Assembly: GCA_029060305.1 (NCBI GenBank)
Contig: JAIDUG010000031.1
Span: 1-64,000, forward strand
DNA length: 64,000 nt
Origin: Ruminococcus sp.
Lineage (GTDB): Bacteria > Bacillota > Clostridia > Oscillospirales > Ruminococcaceae
Direction: 5' to 3'
Shown: one piece after another, positions 21,871-30,718 of the stretch
Layout of the letters: each line of letters opens with the position of its first letter
Numbering within the stretch: the first letter of the stretch is position 1
The notes under the pieces: generated by a model
The model's database searches: none
Told to the model about the DNA's origin: nothing
Seen by the model: the letters and a program-made list of their open reading frames with translations, nothing else
Made by a program: the position numbers and the translations under genes

Positions 21871-22956
21871 TTAAAGATTTGTATAAAAAATCCCTGTCGC
21901 AAGCTGTACACCTATGGAAACAGCCGTTATCATAATCCAGCAACATAAACCCAGTAATATAGGTTTCTTGCCGTTTCTGACGAGCTTGACAATATTTGTA
22001 TTCAGACCTATTGCACACATTGCCATAGCTATGAAGAATTTCGCAAGCCACTTTGCAAACTTCACAAAACTTTCGTTATAGAAATTTTTGAAAGAGCTTT
22101 CGGGAATGATTCCTACAACCGTTGTTATTATAGAAGCTCCTATAAAAAACAGTATGAAAAACGGAAAAATCTTTTTGATTGAGAAGTTGCCGGATTGTGT
22201 GCCGGATTTTTTAGCTTTTCGTGTTCTGTAAATCGCAAGTGCAAGTGTTATCGGAATAATAGCAAGTGTACGTGTAAGCTTTACTGTTACCGCTGAAGAA
22301 AGAATACCGTCAACGCCATATATTCCCTCAGCAGTAGACGCGGTGGCGGTTACGGAAGAAGTATCGTTTACAGCAGTACCTGCAAATATTGCGAATCCCT
22401 CTGAACCCAGTCCGATAGCGTGTCCGAATTGCGGAAATATCAACGCCGCAAGTACATTGAACAGAAATATAACTGAAATCGCTTGTGCAACGTCTTCGTC
22501 ATCAGCGTCAATAACTGGTGAAGTGGCGGCAATTGCAGAACCTCCGCATATTGAAGAACCTACTCCGATAAGACAAGCTGTTTTCCTGTTGATTTTCATT
22601 ACTTTCATGAGTACGAAAGCCGTTATAAGCGAAATGCTTATTGTAGAAATGATTACAGGAAGACTTTTTCCGCCGACTTTGAGAATTGTACTCAGATTCA
22701 GCGAGAATCCCAGTATTATAACCGCCCATTGCAGAATTTTTTTAGAAGTGAATTTTATTCCGTCTTTCAGACTTTCATTTGCAGACAGTGACGGTATTGC
22801 AAGACTGATAATCATTCCGGCAAGTATCGCAAATACCGGTGCTCCGATTATTTCGAGTGAAAAAGAACCTATATTCAGTGTTGCGAGGAATGAAGATAAA
22901 GCCGATATTGCGATACAAAGGACTATTCCGAGTGAATTTTTTTTAACCCAGTTCAT
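21871..22956 (-). CDS. YeiH/UPF0324 family putative sulfate exporter
   Basis: A 361-residue membrane protein with about ten hydrophobic segments. It has the family features VFAILAGMIISLAIP near 41, the glycine-rich GVGSSICGGSAIAATSPVI near 135 and DTSSVTATASTAEG near 205. The family (Cons_hypoth698) is annotated as a putative sulfate exporter, with thin experimental support. It is translated in the valS operon, five bases after the Dabb gene and nine before folC, without a strong ribosome site. Confidence 0.85.
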   Translation of the reverse strand: MNWVKKNSLGIVLCIAISALSSFLATLNIGSFSLEIIGAPVFAILAGMIISLAIPSLSANESLKDGIKFTSKKILQWAVIILGFSLNLSTILKVGGKSLPVIISTISISLITAFVLMKVMKINRKTACLIGVGSSICGGSAIAATSPVIDADDEDVAQAISVIFLFNVLAALIFPQFGHAIGLGSEGFAIFAGTAVNDTSSVTATASTAEGIYGVDGILSSAVTVKLTRTLAIIPITLALAIYRTRKAKKSGTQSGNFSIKKIFPFFILFFIGASIITTVVGIIPESSFKNFYNESFVKFAKWLAKFFIAMAMCAIGLNTNIVKLVRNGKKPILLGLCCWIMITAVSIGVQLATGIFYTNL

Positions 22957-22961
22957 AGAAA

Positions 22962-23261
22962 TCAGTATTCGTAGTCAATACAAGCACGGTCTGTCTTTAT
23001 AGTGCCTATGAATTTTCCGAAAGCAACGTGTGCAGGGTGTACCTGATAAGCGTTAAGGTCTTCGATAGTCTCAAAGTCGCAGAGAAGTGAAATTGTATAA
23101 TTGGACTGGTCTGCATCTTTTGAGTTGATAACTACTTCGCCTTTTTTAAGTTCCTTTACGTTTGCGATAACGTCGTTGAAACGTTCTTTTGCCTCTAAAG
23201 CGTTTTCATAGACCGTTTTGTCAGTTTCCTTTAATCTGAACATTACAATATGTTTAATCAT
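22962..23261 (-). CDS. Dabb (stress-responsive A/B barrel) family protein
   Basis: A 99-residue protein with the Dabb pattern: MIKHIVMFRLKE at the start, LKKGEVVINSKDADQSNYTI in the middle and LNAYQVHPAHVAFGKF at the end. These small ferredoxin-like dimers occur in plants and bacteria; their substrates are mostly unknown. AAGGAGATG precedes the ATG. It lies in the valS operon. Confidence 0.85.
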   Translation of the reverse strand: MIKHIVMFRLKETDKTVYENALEAKERFNDVIANVKELKKGEVVINSKDADQSNYTISLLCDFETIEDLNAYQVHPAHVAFGKFIGTIKTDRACIDYEY

Positions 23262-23275
23262 AGATAAACATCTCC

Positions 23276-23803
23276 TTATTTTAAAATAATTCTGTACTTT
23301 TTACACTTGAAAGTACGACTGTTGTCGAATTTAGAATATTCGGAATATCCTTCAAAGATAAGACCACATTTTTCTATAACTCTGCCGGAAGCTATATTTT
23401 CAACAGCGTGTTCCGCAACAAATTCACGTGCATTGTGTGCAGAATAAGCATATTCAATCATACGTTTTGAAGCCTCTGTTGCATAACCGTTTCCCCAGCA
23501 GTCGTATCTGAGATTATAACCGAAACTCCATACATTTTCGTCTGTCCTTAACCTGATACCTCCTGAACCTATTAGCCTGTTATCTGATTTGCGGACAAAT
23601 CCCCATGTATATTCGTTTTCAAGATTTTCAAGAGAATTTAGCCATTTTTTTGTTACTTCAATACTTTTATGACATGGATAGATCATATATTCTGCAACAC
23701 GTTTGTCGCCAGTCCACTCAAATACGGCTTGTGTATCGTTCACGGTAAGCGGTCTTAAAATCAGACGTTCAGTTTCGATAACCGGAGTTATAAAAATACT
23801 CAT
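23276..23803 (-). CDS. GNAT family N-acetyltransferase (RimJ/RimL type)
   Basis: A 175-residue protein of the Acetyltransf_3 type: ETERLILRPLTVNDTQAVF at the start, then WGFVRKSDNRLIGSGGIR, GYNLRYDCWGNGYATEASKR (acetyl-CoA-binding loop) and NIASGRVIEKCGL. Members acetylate N-terminal amines of ribosomal proteins or small molecules; the target here is unknown. The ribosome site AGGTGA overlaps the stop of the preceding gene in the operon. Confidence 0.9.
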   Translation of the reverse strand: MSIFITPVIETERLILRPLTVNDTQAVFEWTGDKRVAEYMIYPCHKSIEVTKKWLNSLENLENEYTWGFVRKSDNRLIGSGGIRLRTDENVWSFGYNLRYDCWGNGYATEASKRMIEYAYSAHNAREFVAEHAVENIASGRVIEKCGLIFEGYSEYSKFDNSRTFKCKKYRIILK

Positions 23804-23807
23804 AATA

Positions 23808-24164
23808 TCACCTGTTTACAATGTTGTAGCTTTCGTCAATAATGTTGCGTATTATGTCAAATGGTACATTTCTGTCAAGAATAATTGAAATCCATAATTT
23901 TTTATTCATATGGTACGCCGGAAAAGCCTTTTCCTCAGCAAGCAGACATTCTCTTGTAAGCGGTTGACATTTGAGGTTGATAATATCGACGAATCCCTCT
24001 GAATCGGGAATAAGCACGGATTTTTTCACCTGTAAAACCGCTGCATACCATTTTTTATTTTTTGTATTTCTTAAAACAAACGTATCGGGAGTTTTAAGCC
24101 ACAGATATTCGGGGTCTGTGGCGTACTTCTCCTTGACGTATGATATTATTTTATCACGCATCAT
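23808..24164 (-). CDS. MmcQ/YjbR family protein
   Basis: A 118-residue protein with the MmcQ/YjbR pattern: [20 protein letters not shown], then [32 protein letters not shown]. The fold is double-psi-like and the role unknown. Its ATG overlaps the valS stop (ATGA arrangement), so translation is coupled to valS. Confidence 0.85.
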   Translation of the reverse strand: MMRDKIISYVKEKYATDPEYLWLKTPDTFVLRNTKNKKWYAAVLQVKKSVLIPDSEGFVDIINLKCQPLTRECLLAEEKAFPAYHMNKKLWISIILDRNVPFDIIRNIIDESYNIVNR

Positions 24165-26782
24165 TTTTTAAAAGCCTCGATGGACTGATTGATTTTAGTC
24201 ATTTTTTCCTCAGCCTTTGCGAGTTTTGCTTTTTCTGCCTCAATAAGTTTTTCGGGAGCTTTTGCAATAAATCCCTGATTACTGAGTTTTCCGCTGAGGA
24301 AGTCTATATCTTTCTGTACTTTTGCTTTTTCCTTTTCGAGACGTGCTATTTCCTTTTCCTTGTCAACGAGTTCGTCCATAGGAATAAAAATTCTTGCTGA
24401 ATCTGTAACTGCATTTGCGGAATCCGGAATATCGAATTTTTCTCCCGTCTCAACGGCAGATGCGGAAGCAAGTTTTTCAAAGAATAACGCACACGAACTG
24501 AATAATTCAGGTTCAGCAGTTTCAATGAAAAGTTTAGCCTTTACTGACGGCGGAACGTTCATTTCACTGCGGGTATTACGTACAGCCTTGATAGCTGAAA
24601 TTATTTTTTCAAACGCTTTTTCCTCTGCACTGAAATCAATCGTACTGTCATAAACAGGATAGTTTTCAAGAATAATCATTGACTTTTCGTTTGTGAGTAC
24701 CTGCCATATTTCCTCAGTAATGAACGGCATAAACGGGTGAAGAAGTTTCAGCATACCCTGCATAGCCCATACGAGTACGGACTGTGCCTTTGCCATAGTC
24801 TCACCGCCTGCCTGTATACGAGGTTTTGTAAGTTCAATATACCAGTCGCAGTAAACGTCCCATATGAAGTCATAGAGTTTCTGAGATGCAACGCCTAATT
24901 CAAACTTTTCAAGATTTTCATTTACTTCCTTTGCAAGCTGATTGAATTTGTTTACAAGCCACTTATCCTCGATTGCGAGGTCTGCCGGAAGTCCTGTAAA
25001 TGCAAAGTCTTCAGGAAGATTCATCATTATGAAACGTGAAGCGTTCCAGAGTTTGTTTGCAAAGTTACGTGCTGACTTTACTTTGTCGTCGATATAACGC
25101 ATATCGTTTCCGGGGGAATTTCCTGTTGCAAGCATAAAGCGAAGAGCATCTGCACCGTATTCGTTGATAACTTCGAGAGGGTCAATGCCGTTTCCGAGGG
25201 ATTTGGACATCTTACGACCCTGAGAATCACGCACAAGTCCGTGGATAAGAACAGTATTAAACGGAACTTTTCCCATATTTTCGAGACCGCTGAACATCAT
25301 TCTTATAACCCAGAAGAAAATAATATCATAACCTGTTACGAGCGTGTTTGTCGGGTAGAAATATTCAAGGTCTTCTGTTTTTTCGGGGAAACCGAGAGTT
25401 GAGAAAGGCCATAATGCTGAACTAAACCACGTATCAAGAGTATCAGGGTCTTGTCTCATTGGCTTGTTGCATTTCGGACAGTTGCAGGAATCTTCCTTTG
25501 TTACAATCATTTCACCGCATTCGTCGCAGTAGAAAGCCGGAATCTGATGTCCCCACCATATCTGACGGGAAATGCACCAGTCACGAATATTCTCAAGCCA
25601 GTGGAAATATATTTTATCAAATCTTTCCGGTACAAACTTTGTATCGCCGTTCTTTACAGCATCGATTGCAGGTTGTGCGAGAGGTTTCATTTTTACAAAC
25701 CATTGTGTTGAAACTTTCGGTTCAACTGTAGTACCGCACCTGTAACAAGTACCTACATTGTGGCTGTAATCTTCAATTTCAACCAATGCTCCCTCTTTTT
25801 CGAGGTCTGCAACGATTGCTTTTCTTGCTTCATACCTGTCCATACCTGCATAAGCCGGATAATCGCCAGTAATAGTTGCATCGTCATTCATTACGTTGAT
25901 TACAGGAAGATTGTGTCTCAGACCTACTTCAAAGTCATTCGGGTCGTGTGCAGGAGTGATTTTTACCACGCCTGTTCCGAAGTCCATTTCAACATAGTCA
26001 TCTGCAACAATCGGGATTTCCCTGTGGACGATAGGAAGAATAACTGTTTTTCCGACAAGTTCTTTGTAGTGTTCATCATTCGGATTTACTGCAACCGCTG
26101 TATCGCCGAGGAGAGTTTCCGGACGTGTTGTTGCAAGTTCAAGATAACCGTCAGTATCCTTGATTTTGTAGCGGATATGCCAGAAATGTCCAGCCTGTTC
26201 CTCAAAAGTAACTTCTGCATCTGAAAGAGAAGTGAGACATTTCGGACACCAGTTTATAATTCTTTCGCCACGATAAATTAAACCTTTGTTGTAGTATTTT
26301 ACGAAAACTTCCTTTACAGCTTTTGAACAGCCTTCGTCCATAGTGAAACGTTCCCTTGACCAGTCGCATGAAGAACCAAGTTTTTTTAACTGTTCAACGA
26401 TACGTCCGCCGTACTGTTTTTTCCATTCCCACGCACGTTTCATGAAACCGTCACGTCCGAGGTCATCTTTAGTAACGCCCTCTTTACGCATTGCCTCAAC
26501 GATTTTTGCTTCTGTTGCAATAGCAGCGTGGTCTGTACCAGGAAGCCACAATGCAGAATAACCGCACATTCTTTTCCAGCGGATAAGAATATCCTGTAAA
26601 GTTTCGTCGAGTGCGTGACCCATATGAAGTTGTCCGGTGATGTTCGGAGGGGGAATAACTATCGTGTAAGGTATTTTTTTAGGGTCTGCTTCTGCACGGA
26701 AACAACCTTTTTCGTTCCAAGCAGAATAAATTCTGTCCTCAAAATCCTTTGGATTGTAGGACTTTGCAAGTTCTTTTGCCAT
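24161..26782 (-). CDS. valS: Valyl-tRNA synthetase
   Basis: Charges tRNA-Val. The 873-residue class I enzyme has HMGH in [19 protein letters not shown], the editing domain ([17 protein letters not shown]), KMSKS in [16 protein letters not shown], a zinc-type cluster (CDECGEM and [10 protein letters not shown]) and a C-terminal coiled coil of Lys/Glu-rich heptads. The ATG at 26782 is chosen over an upstream in-frame start because AAGGAG lies just before it and the upstream part is the T-box leader. It heads a six-gene operon. Confidence 0.98.
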   Translation of the reverse strand: MAKELAKSYNPKDFEDRIYSAWNEKGCFRAEADPKKIPYTIVIPPPNITGQLHMGHALDETLQDILIRWKRMCGYSALWLPGTDHAAIATEAKIVEAMRKEGVTKDDLGRDGFMKRAWEWKKQYGGRIVEQLKKLGSSCDWSRERFTMDEGCSKAVKEVFVKYYNKGLIYRGERIINWCPKCLTSLSDAEVTFEEQAGHFWHIRYKIKDTDGYLELATTRPETLLGDTAVAVNPNDEHYKELVGKTVILPIVHREIPIVADDYVEMDFGTGVVKITPAHDPNDFEVGLRHNLPVINVMNDDATITGDYPAYAGMDRYEARKAIVADLEKEGALVEIEDYSHNVGTCYRCGTTVEPKVSTQWFVKMKPLAQPAIDAVKNGDTKFVPERFDKIYFHWLENIRDWCISRQIWWGHQIPAFYCDECGEMIVTKEDSCNCPKCNKPMRQDPDTLDTWFSSALWPFSTLGFPEKTEDLEYFYPTNTLVTGYDIIFFWVIRMMFSGLENMGKVPFNTVLIHGLVRDSQGRKMSKSLGNGIDPLEVINEYGADALRFMLATGNSPGNDMRYIDDKVKSARNFANKLWNASRFIMMNLPEDFAFTGLPADLAIEDKWLVNKFNQLAKEVNENLEKFELGVASQKLYDFIWDVYCDWYIELTKPRIQAGGETMAKAQSVLVWAMQGMLKLLHPFMPFITEEIWQVLTNEKSMIILENYPVYDSTIDFSAEEKAFEKIISAIKAVRNTRSEMNVPPSVKAKLFIETAEPELFSSCALFFEKLASASAVETGEKFDIPDSANAVTDSARIFIPMDELVDKEKEIARLEKEKAKVQKDIDFLSGKLSNQGFIAKAPEKLIEAEKAKLAKAEEKMTKINQSIEAFKK

Positions 26783-26814
26783 TGGTCTTACTCCTTTTTT
26801 TAGATTTTTCTTTG

Positions 26815-27084
26815 GTAACGTAAAAGCCCCGAACCTCTTTGAAAGGTTCAGGGCGGAAAAAAGTATCCGTGTTACCACCTGACTTCAGGGAAAAATTCCC
26901 TGCACTCTGTTCCCTATAACGTGGGAAAAATACGTTGACGGTTACTGAATATAAAAATCCGTTCACCGCCAAAGCTCAGGAACTACTTCAATATAAAACA
27001 TCATACCGTTTCGCACCATAACAACGGCTCTCTGCACAAATCCGGATTATATCTACTTCTTTCCGTCATCGCTTCTGAAATATA
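26815..27084 (-). promoter_or_regulatory. T-box riboswitch (valine type) of the valS operon
   Basis: On the minus strand the T-box sequence GGTGGTAAC is at 26871-26879 and the terminator stem at 26826-26854. The specifier codon reads GTA (Val) at 26984-26986, directly before GTTCCTGAGC, in the same relative place as AAC in the asnS leader. Uncharged tRNA-Val should prevent termination and raise expression of valS and five downstream genes. Confidence 0.95.
26826..26854 (-). terminator. valS T-box attenuator hairpin
   Basis: GCCCCGAACCT pairs with AGGTTCAGGGC with one mismatch; TTTTA follows on the minus strand. It competes with the T-box antiterminator. Confidence 0.85.
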
Positions 27085-27089
27085 AGTAA

Positions 27090-27118
27090 ATAATATCATA
27101 TCCGGAGTATTTTGTCAA
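27090..27118 (-). promoter_or_regulatory. Promoter of the valS operon
   Basis: TTGACA, 17 bases, TATTAT on the minus strand, just upstream of T-box stem I. It lies directly beside the 3' end of the CPBP protease gene, with no terminator visible between. Confidence 0.85.
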
Positions 27119-27122
27119 CAGG

Positions 27123-27980
27123 TCAGGTGAAATTTTTTGAATTATCTTTTTTTATCATAAGAAATGCAATAATGCTTACTGCAACATATCCAGCTATAGC
27201 AATTACAGAAGATTCTATACCGAAGTCACCACCGGTTATAAATCTGTTGTCGGAATCGAGAACAAAATTAAAAAGCGCTGAATTATCATTTTCAAAACCT
27301 ATATACATAGTACCTATATGCATAAGTCCCAATGTTGACATATTCCATACAGCGTGAACAAGGGCATTATTCCAGAAATTATTTTCATTCAGCATTATAA
27401 GCGAAAACATTATTCCGACAGCAGTTCCGGCGATAATAAGTTGTATGGCACTTATAAAATCAAGTTTTCCGTTGGCAAGGTGTGCAAGTCCGAAAAGTAC
27501 CGACGGTATAATAACAGCCGGTTTTATACTGTAGTTTTTTCTGATAATACCCATTATCAGCCCACGGAATATCATTTCTTCAACTATTCCACCGGCTATA
27601 CTGTAAAGACATATACCGGTTATGACAGTATTCAGTTTTGACATAATATCACATTCAAGGATATACCATTTACCTCCTGTAAGTATCAGAAAAATATCCA
27701 CTATAAGCGGAAGTCCTACTGCTACTATACACCATACAGGATTCAGACTGAATTTTACTATTCCTAAGTCTGATAATTCTGTTTCAAGGAATTTTTTACA
27801 GAAAAATTTAAGTCCATAGTATGTAATTACTGGATAAAGAACCGCAGAAATTATTCCGCCGACAAATTCAGGTATAACAAGTGCGGAAAGCTGACCTGCT
27901 CCCACTCCGATAATTTGTGCGATTACAAGAATAATCATTCCCATAAAGCATACTGCAATAGTTTGTAGAAATTTTTTCAT
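27123..27980 (-). CDS. CPBP family intramembrane glutamic protease
   Basis: A 285-residue membrane protein of the CPBP (Rce1-like, Abi) family with about eight hydrophobic segments. The catalytic motifs are present: EEMIFRG near 160 (EExxxR), FGLAHLANG near 197 (FxxxH) and HAVWNMS near 230 (HxxxN/B). Bacterial members process or protect against peptides, often in bacteriocin immunity; there is no bacteriocin gene nearby. GAGGG precedes the ATG; promoter at 28012-28040. Confidence 0.9.
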   Translation of the reverse strand: MKKFLQTIAVCFMGMIILVIAQIIGVGAGQLSALVIPEFVGGIISAVLYPVITYYGLKFFCKKFLETELSDLGIVKFSLNPVWCIVAVGLPLIVDIFLILTGGKWYILECDIMSKLNTVITGICLYSIAGGIVEEMIFRGLIMGIIRKNYSIKPAVIIPSVLFGLAHLANGKLDFISAIQLIIAGTAVGIMFSLIMLNENNFWNNALVHAVWNMSTLGLMHIGTMYIGFENDNSALFNFVLDSDNRFITGGDFGIESSVIAIAGYVAVSIIAFLMIKKDNSKNFT

Positions 27981-28011
27981 TTTATCCCTCTTTTTTATTG
28001 TTTATAAACTT

Positions 28012-28040
28012 ATTTTATCATTATTTCACAGTAAAGTCAA
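28012..28040 (-). promoter_or_regulatory. Promoter of the CPBP protease gene
   Basis: TTGACT, 17 bases, TAAAAT on the minus strand, about 30 bases before the ATG. Confidence 0.8.
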
Positions 28041-28085
28041 TAAAACACTCCGATTTTTTTATAATGGTGTTTTAAAAAAACGGCG

Positions 28086-28114
28086 TTGACACAATGGTGA
28101 ATTTGTGATAAAAT
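28086..28114 (+). promoter_or_regulatory. Promoter of pcrA-pyk
   Basis: TTGACA, 17 bases, TAAAAT on the plus strand. A second possible start element, an extended -10 (TG, one base, TATAAT), lies at 28155-28163. From the first promoter the untranslated leader would be about 200 bases. Confidence 0.8.
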
Positions 28115-28144
28115 AGATATTGGCACAAATATGAAAGCAGGGTC

Positions 28145-28245
28145 TTGACAGATGTGATATAATAATTATTTAGGAACACTTTATGTATTCTTTACATCTT
28201 TAAATTTCAAGTCACTAATTCAAAACTTATTTTTATATCTGTCAA
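28145..28245 (+). repeat. 101-base leader segment bounded by a 9-base inverted repeat
   Basis: TTGACAGAT at 28145-28153 is repeated inverted as ATCTGTCAA at 28237-28245, with A/T-rich extensions of the pairing. It may be a long-range leader stem or the trace of a small inserted element. The sequence between contains no gene. Confidence 0.5.
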
Positions 28246-28259
28246 TGTCAGGCAGAGTG

Positions 28260-28320
28260 AAAGGAGGAGCGACATTCCTCCCCGATTTATCAGAAGTCGG
28301 GGTATCCTGTCGCATTTCAG
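28260..28320 (+). promoter_or_regulatory. Shine-Dalgarno sequence separated from the pcrA start codon by a hairpin
   Basis: AAAGGAGGA at 28260-28268 is the only good ribosome site before pcrA, yet the ATG is 52 bases further on. The sequence between folds almost completely: GCGACA (28269-28274) pairs with TGTCGC (28308-28313), a symmetric 5x5 internal loop follows, then a 9-base stem (28280-28288 with 28294-28302, one G-T pair) with a five-base loop. With the hairpin folded away, the distance from GGAGG to ATG is about eight bases, which is ideal. The hairpin also holds TCCTCC, which could instead pair with the ribosome site. Confidence 0.7.
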
Positions 28321-30699
28321 ATGAGTAATATTTCTTTTTATAAGCAAAAAAAAGCTGCACTGAAAAGGTATTTCAGCCGGATGAATCCGATGCAGCAGGA
28401 AGCAGTATTTACCGTAAAAGGTGCTGTACTTGTCCTTGCAGGAGCAGGCAGTGGTAAAACTACTGTCATTGTCAACCGTATTGCAAATATGATTAAGTTC
28501 GGAAACGCTTACGCCGACGAAACAGGCGATGCAAGACCGAATGATATTGAATTTCTGAAAGACTTTTCAAACGGTGAGTATGATGACGACCCTGACGCTG
28601 TTCTTGACGTTCAGGATATAATAGCTGTAGATACCGTGAAACCTTGGCATATACTGGCTATCACTTTCACCAACAAGGCAGCGAATGAACTCCGTGAGCG
28701 ACTTTGTGCGATGCTCGGTGAAGACGGTCATAAAATAAATGCTTCAACGTTCCATTCAGCGTGTGTGAGAATCCTCAGGGTTGAGATAGAGAGTCTCGGC
28801 TATGGAAAGGATTTCACCATATACGATTCCGACGACAGCAGAAGACTTTTAAATGCGATTATCCGTGATGAAATGGATATTTCCGAAAAGGTCTTTAATG
28901 TAAATGCGGTGCAGAGTGAAATAAGTTCCGCAAAAAACAGAATGATTACCCCCGAACAAATGCATATAAATGCCGGACAGGATTACAGAAAAAAACTTAT
29001 CGCACGTATTTACAGTACTTATCAGGAACGTCTGAAACAGTCCAACGCACTTGATTTTGACGACCTGCTTGTACTGACTGTTGAGATTTTTGAAAAGTAC
29101 CCCGAAATACTTAAAAAATATCAGGAACGTTTCAGGTATATTATGGTTGACGAATATCAGGATACAAACTATGTACAGTTTCGACTTGTTTCTTTGCTTG
29201 CAGGTGAGGAACAGAATATATGCGTAGTTGGTGACGACGACCAGAGTATATACAGATTTAGGGGTGCGGATATAAGCAATATCCTTAATTTTGAAAAACA
29301 TTTCAGTAACGCAAAAGTAATACGTCTTGAACAGAATTACCGTTCCACACAGACAATACTCGATGCTGCAAATTCCGTTATACGTAACAATACCGGCAGA
29401 AAGGAAAAGACCCTCTGGACAGCCGGAAACAAAGGTAAAAAAGTTTACTGGTACAAGTCATTTGACGAAAACGATGAGGCAAGATTTATTGCTGATACAA
29501 TAAAAAGAAATTATAAAGTAACAGGAAAATATTCCGATAATGCTGTACTTTACAGAATGAATGCACAGTCAAATTCCGTTGAAAAAGTTTTTGTAAATGC
29601 CGGTATTCCATATAAGGTATATGGTGGTATGCGTTTTTATGACCACAAGGAAATCAAAGACATCATAGCTTATCTTGCTTTTATCAATAACCCTTATGAT
29701 ATGTTACGTTTCAGGAGAATAATAAATGAGCCTAAGCGTGGTATAGGTGATGCAACGATTACGCTTATTGAAGAGATAAGCCGTGATTTAGATATTTCGC
29801 CGTATGGGGTGATGAAAAAATCTGACGAATATGCACCGCTTGCAAAAAAAGTCACCGCTCTTAAAAGTATTGCCGGACTTTTTGAGTTACTTATCAAAAA
29901 ATCCTATGAAATGCCACTTGACGAATTTTATGATTTTATGCTTGAAAAGACAGGTTATTTTGAATATGTGCAGACCCTTGAAAATTCTGATACACGTATT
30001 GAGTATATACAGGAAATGCGTTCTTCAATAGTACAGTATATGCAGACTGCACCGTGTCCCACACTGAGCGGATTCCTTGAAGATATAGTGCTTTATACTG
30101 ATGCAGACCGTGACGATAATTCTGACGATAAGGTTACACTTATGACTGTCCATTCCGCAAAGGGTCTTGAATTTGAAAGCGTTTTCGTTGTAGGAATGGA
30201 AGAAAATATTTTTCCGAGTTCACGTTCTTTTGACAAGGAAGAAGAACTGGAAGAAGAACGCCGTCTTGCATATGTTGCTATAACACGTGCAAAGAATAAT
30301 CTTTACCTGACAAGTGCTTCACAGAGAATGCTTTTCGGACAGACCCACAGAAATATAACGTCAAGGTTTATGCGTGAAATCGGAAGTGAACTTATTGAAA
30401 AACACGACAATGCTGTTGTAATGCGTCGCAAGTCGCATATACACGATAATTCTGTAACCGCTGTTCATTCCTCAACTTTACAGCAACAGCTTGCAAGAAA
30501 CAAGATGCATTCCGTAACACCGTCTGTTACTGAGACAGCTACTTATTCGGCAGGTGAAAGAGTACAGCATAATGTATTCGGAGACGGCACTGTTATTTCT
30601 GTAAAGCCTATGGCTAATGATGCAATGCTTGAAATAGCCTTTGACAACGTGGGAACGAAAAGGATTATGGCTAATCTTGCAAAACTTAAAAAACTTTGA
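28321..30699 (+). CDS. pcrA: ATP-dependent DNA helicase PcrA/UvrD
   Basis: Superfamily 1A 3'-5' helicase of repair and replication. The 792-residue protein shows motif I GAGSGKTTV, Ia AITFTNKAANELRERL, II DEYQDTN, III GDDDQSIYRFRGAD, IV EQNYRST, V MTVHSAKGLEFESVF and VI YVAITRAKNNLYL, plus the PcrA-type C-terminal domain (GERVQHNVFGDGTVISV). The frame is open upstream to 28261 without another start codon, so ATG 28321 is the only plausible start. It has no ribosome site at normal distance; see the hairpin entry at 28260-28320. pyk follows after 19 bases. Confidence 0.96.
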   Translation: MSNISFYKQKKAALKRYFSRMNPMQQEAVFTVKGAVLVLAGAGSGKTTVIVNRIANMIKFGNAYADETGDARPNDIEFLKDFSNGEYDDDPDAVLDVQDIIAVDTVKPWHILAITFTNKAANELRERLCAMLGEDGHKINASTFHSACVRILRVEIESLGYGKDFTIYDSDDSRRLLNAIIRDEMDISEKVFNVNAVQSEISSAKNRMITPEQMHINAGQDYRKKLIARIYSTYQERLKQSNALDFDDLLVLTVEIFEKYPEILKKYQERFRYIMVDEYQDTNYVQFRLVSLLAGEEQNICVVGDDDQSIYRFRGADISNILNFEKHFSNAKVIRLEQNYRSTQTILDAANSVIRNNTGRKEKTLWTAGNKGKKVYWYKSFDENDEARFIADTIKRNYKVTGKYSDNAVLYRMNAQSNSVEKVFVNAGIPYKVYGGMRFYDHKEIKDIIAYLAFINNPYDMLRFRRIINEPKRGIGDATITLIEEISRDLDISPYGVMKKSDEYAPLAKKVTALKSIAGLFELLIKKSYEMPLDEFYDFMLEKTGYFEYVQTLENSDTRIEYIQEMRSSIVQYMQTAPCPTLSGFLEDIVLYTDADRDDNSDDKVTLMTVHSAKGLEFESVFVVGMEENIFPSSRSFDKEEELEEERRLAYVAITRAKNNLYLTSASQRMLFGQTHRNITSRFMREIGSELIEKHDNAVVMRRKSHIHDNSVTAVHSSTLQQQLARNKMHSVTPSVTETATYSAGERVQHNVFGDGTVISVKPMANDAMLEIAFDNVGTKRIMANLAKLKKL

Positions 30700-30718
30700 T
30701 AATCTAAGGAGAGATTTT

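Noticed and set aside
26783..26878. N-terminal extension of ValS (32 residues)
   Set aside because: It overlaps the T-box motif and terminator; AAGGAG precedes the inner ATG at 26782.
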